From: Orientallactaga sibirica
Lineage: Eukaryota; Chordata; Mammalia; Rodentia; Dipodidae
DNA length: 64,000 nt
Direction of reading: 5' to 3'
NCBI GenBank assembly: GCA_036365145.1
Contig: JAEOAD010000243.1
Coordinates: 62,001 to 126,000 of the forward strand
The position numbers and the translations under genes were made by a program. The first letter of the stretch is position 1. Every line of letters starts with the position of its first letter. Positions 61,101 to 64,000 of the stretch are shown here, piece after piece. The notes beneath the pieces were generated by a model that was not told where the DNA came from, did not search any database, and was given only the letters and a program-made list of their open reading frames with translations.

Positions 61101-62230
61101 AGTTTCTTGAGAAAACAAACATCTTCATTGCCGAACATTGTACTGTGTGAAATAAGCTAATTCGGTTCTAGGAATCACTTGCTTTCCTACAAAGAAGGTT
61201 GAGTGCAGCAAGTTCAAACTTTCCTAGTTTGTGTAATCTAACAAGATGTACAAGTTAGTAGATTCGCCTCATTTCTAAAGTAGTTTCTTGAGAAAACAAA
61301 CATCTTCATTGCCGAACATTGTACTGTGTGAAATAAGCTAATTCGGTTCTAGGAATCACTTGCTTTCCTACAAAGAAGGTTGAGTGCAGCAAGTTAAACT
61401 TTCCTAGTTTGTGTAATCTAACAAGATGTACAAGTTAGTAGATTCGCCTCATTTCTAAAGTAGTTTCTTGAGAAAACAAACATCTTCATTGCTGAACATT
61501 GTACTGTGTGAAATAAGCTAATTCGGTTCTAGGAATCACTTGCTTTCCTACAAAGAAGGTTGAGTGCAGCAAGTTCAAACTTTCCTAGTTTGTGTAATCT
61601 AACAAGATGTACAAGTTAGTAGATTCGCCTCATTCTAAAGTAGTTTCTTGAGAAAACAAACATCTTCATTGCCGAACATTTGTACTGTGTGAAATAAGCT
61701 AATTCGGTTCTAGGAATCACTTGCTTTCCTACAAAGAAGGTTGAGTGCAGCAAGTTCAAACTTTCCTAGTTTGTGTAATCTAACAAGATGTACAAGTTAG
61801 TAGATTCGCCTCATTTCTAAAGTAGTTTCTTGAGAAAACAAACATCTTCATTGCAAACAACATTGTACTGTGTGAAATAAGCTAATTCGGTTCTAGGAAT
61901 CACTTGTTTTCCTACAAAGAAGGTTGAGTGCAGCAAGTTCAACTTTCCTAGTTTGTGTAATCTAACAAGATGTACAAGTTAGTAGATTCGCCACATTTTT
62001 AAAGTAGTTTCTTGAGAAAACAAACATCTTCATTGCTGAACATTGTACTGTGTGAAATAAGCTAATTCGGTTCTAGGAATCACTTGCTTTCCTACAAAGA
62101 AGGTTGAGTGCAGCAAGTTCAAACTTTCCTAGTTTGTGTAATCTAACAAGATGTACAAGTTAGTAGATTCGCCTCATTTCTAAAGTAGTTTCTTGAGAAA
62201 ACAAACATCTTCATTGCCGAACATTGTACT
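55140..62230 (+). repeat. Satellite array, extremely homogeneous zone
   Basis: About 39 monomers, the longest uniform run in the window. Most are identical except for single-base length changes and the gccgaac/gcgaac junction, which alternates over parts of 57.0-57.7 kb and 60.0-60.6 kb. A 2 bp insertion (acaagagatgtac, ~60881) and scattered 1-bp indels are the main private changes. Confidence 0.93.
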
Positions 62231-64000
62231 GTGTGAAATAAGCTAATTCGGTTCTAGGAATCAGTTTGCTTTCCTACAAAGAAGGTTGAGTGCAGCAAGT
62301 TCAAACTTTCCTAGTTTGTGTAATCTAACAAGATGTACAAGTTAGTAGATTAGCCTCATTTTTAAAGTAGTTTCTTGAGAAAACAAACATCTTCATTGCC
62401 GAACATTGTACTGTGTGAAATAAGCTAATTCGGTTCTAGGAATCAGTTGCTTTCCTACAAAGAAGGTTGAGTGCAGCAAGTTCAAACTTTCTTAGTTTGT
62501 GTAATCTAACAAGATGTACAAGTTAGTAGATTCGCCTCATTTCTAAAGTAGTTTCTTGAGAAAACAAACATCTTCATTGCCCAACATTGTACTGTGTGAA
62601 ATAAGCTAATTCGGTTTTAGGAATCACTTGCTTTCCTACAAAGAAGGTTGAGTGCAGCAAGTTCAAACTTTCCTAGTTTGTGTAATCTAACAAGATGTAC
62701 AAGTTAGTAGATTCGCCTCATTTCTAAAGTAGTTTCTTTAGAAAACAAACATCTTCATTACTGAACATTGTACTGTGTGAAATAAGCTAATTCGGTTCTA
62801 GGAATCAGTTTGCTTTCCTACAAAGAAGGTTGAGTGCAGCAAGTTCAAACTTTCCTAGTTTGTGTAATCTAACAAGATGTACAAGTTAGTAGATTCGCCT
62901 CATTTCTAAAGTAGTTTCTTTAGAAAACAAACATCTTCATTGCTGAACATTGTACTGTGTGAAATAAGCTAATTTAGGTTCTAGGAATCAGTTGCTTTCC
63001 TACAAAGAAGGTTGAGTGCAGCAAGTTCAAACTTTCCTAGTTTGTGTAATCTAACAAGATGTACAAGTTAGTAGATTCGCCTCATTTCTAAAGTAGTTTG
63101 TTTAGAAAACAAACATCTTCATTGCCGAACATTGTACTGTGTGAAATAAGCTAATTCGGTTCTAGGAATCACTTGCTTTCCTACAAAGAAGGTTGAGTGC
63201 AGCAAGTTCAAACTTTCCTAGTTTGTGTAATCTAACAAGATGTACAAGTTAGTAGATTCGCCTCATTTCTAAAGTAGTTTCTTGAGAAAACAAACATCTT
63301 CATTGCCGAACATTGTACTGTGTGAAATAAGCTAATTCGGTTCTAGGAATCAGTTTCTTTCCTACAAAGAAGGTTGAGTGCAGCAAGTTCAAACTTTCCT
63401 AGTTTGTGTAATCTAACAAGATGTACAAGTTAGTAGATTCGCCTCATTTCTAAAGTAGTTTCTTGAGAAAACAAACATCTTCATTGCTGAACATTGTACT
63501 GTGTGAAATAAGCTAATTCGGTTCTAGGAATCAGTTTCCTTTCTACAAAGAAGGTTGAGTGCAGCAAGTTCAAACTTTCCTAGTTTGTGTAATCTAACAA
63601 GATGTACAAGTTAGTAGATTCGCCTCATTTCTAAAGTAGTTTCTTTAGAAAACAAACATCTTCAGTACTGAACATTGTACTGTGTGAAATAAGTTAATTC
63701 GGTTCTAGGAATCACTTGCTTTTCCTACAAAGAAGGTTGAGTGCAGCAAGTTCAAACTTTCCTTGTTTGTGTAATCTAAAAAGATGTACAAGTTAGTAGA
63801 TTATGCCTCATTTCTAAAGTAGTTTTTGTTTAGAAAACAAACATCTTCATTGCCGAACAGTGTACTGTGTGAAATAAGCTAGTTCGGTTCTAGGAATCAC
63901 TTGCTTTCCTACAAAGAAGGTTGAGTGCAGCAAGTTCAAACTTTCCTTGTTTGTGTAATCTAACAAGATGTACAAGTTAGTAGATTCGCCTCATTTCTAA
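62231..64000 (+). repeat. Satellite array continuing to the window end
   Basis: About ten monomers of young type with increasing variant content (cagtttgctttcc, gtttgtttagaaaac). The sequence stops in mid-monomer at catttctaa, so the right edge of the array is outside the window. Confidence 0.95.

Noticed and set aside
1..64000. CRISPR-like array of repeats
   Set aside because: The entire 180 bp unit is repeated with no unique spacers, and the context is eukaryotic satellite plus a mammalian LTR element.
1..64000. Telomeric repeats or a second transposable element
   Set aside because: No run of TTAGGG-type repeats was seen, and outside 30018-31770 every stretch I read could be placed on the 180 bp monomer.
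1..64000. Match to a named satellite (mouse minor/major, primate alpha)
   Set aside because: The monomer length is in the alpha/minor satellite size range, but the sequence does not resemble those I know and lacks a CENP-B box; I cannot name the family without a database search.

Overview
The window is essentially one very long tandem satellite DNA array, entered and left mid-array, with a single retroelement embedded near its middle. I see no protein-coding gene, tRNA or rRNA. The monomer is 180-181 bp, about 36% GC, with three CpGs, and runs head-to-tail in one orientation from base 1 to base 64000, giving about 345 monomers. The only non-satellite DNA is positions 30018-31770. That segment has the layout and sequence style of a rodent ORR1-type ERVL-MaLR element on the minus strand: LTR, tRNA-Leu-like primer site, non-coding internal region, purine-rich tract, LTR. 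ORR1 elements are a rodent lineage, so a rodent genome and a centromeric or pericentromeric heterochromatin block is the most economical reading. The species cannot be named from this sequence, and I do not recognise the monomer as a named satellite.

Layout, with approximate zone borders: 1-3420 near-identical monomers; 3421-9400 increasingly diverged with a loose ~900 bp periodicity; 9401-16300 the most degraded zone, with its own old subfamily; 16301-19044 intermediate, with a tentative 9-monomer (~1.63 kb) periodicity; 19045-20160 a small homogenised patch; 20161-24470 intermediate; 24471-27110 homogenised; 27111-30017 intermediate; 30018-31770 the MaLR insert; 31771-32400 a rearranged transition; 32401-39638 four complete copies of a clear 10-monomer higher-order repeat (HOR) of about 1.81 kb, plus the start of a fifth; 39790-42690 intermediate; 42691-47388 fairly homogeneous; 47389-51370 and 55140-62230 extremely homogeneous, with runs of 180/181 bp alternation; 51371-55139 and 62231-64000 homogeneous with mixed variants.

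The picture is a mosaic of homogenisation ages. Young, nearly identical blocks interrupt older diverged blocks, as expected from repeated unequal exchange and conversion. Most variation at the three CpG sites is of the CpG-to-TpG/CpA kind, which suggests the array is methylated in the germline. The young monomer carries four short inverted repeats and no full CENP-B box. The retroelement has lost both outer ends, its two LTRs differ only by four 1-bp homopolymer indels, and the flanking satellite is out of phase across it. It therefore looks recent, but not like an intact simple integration.
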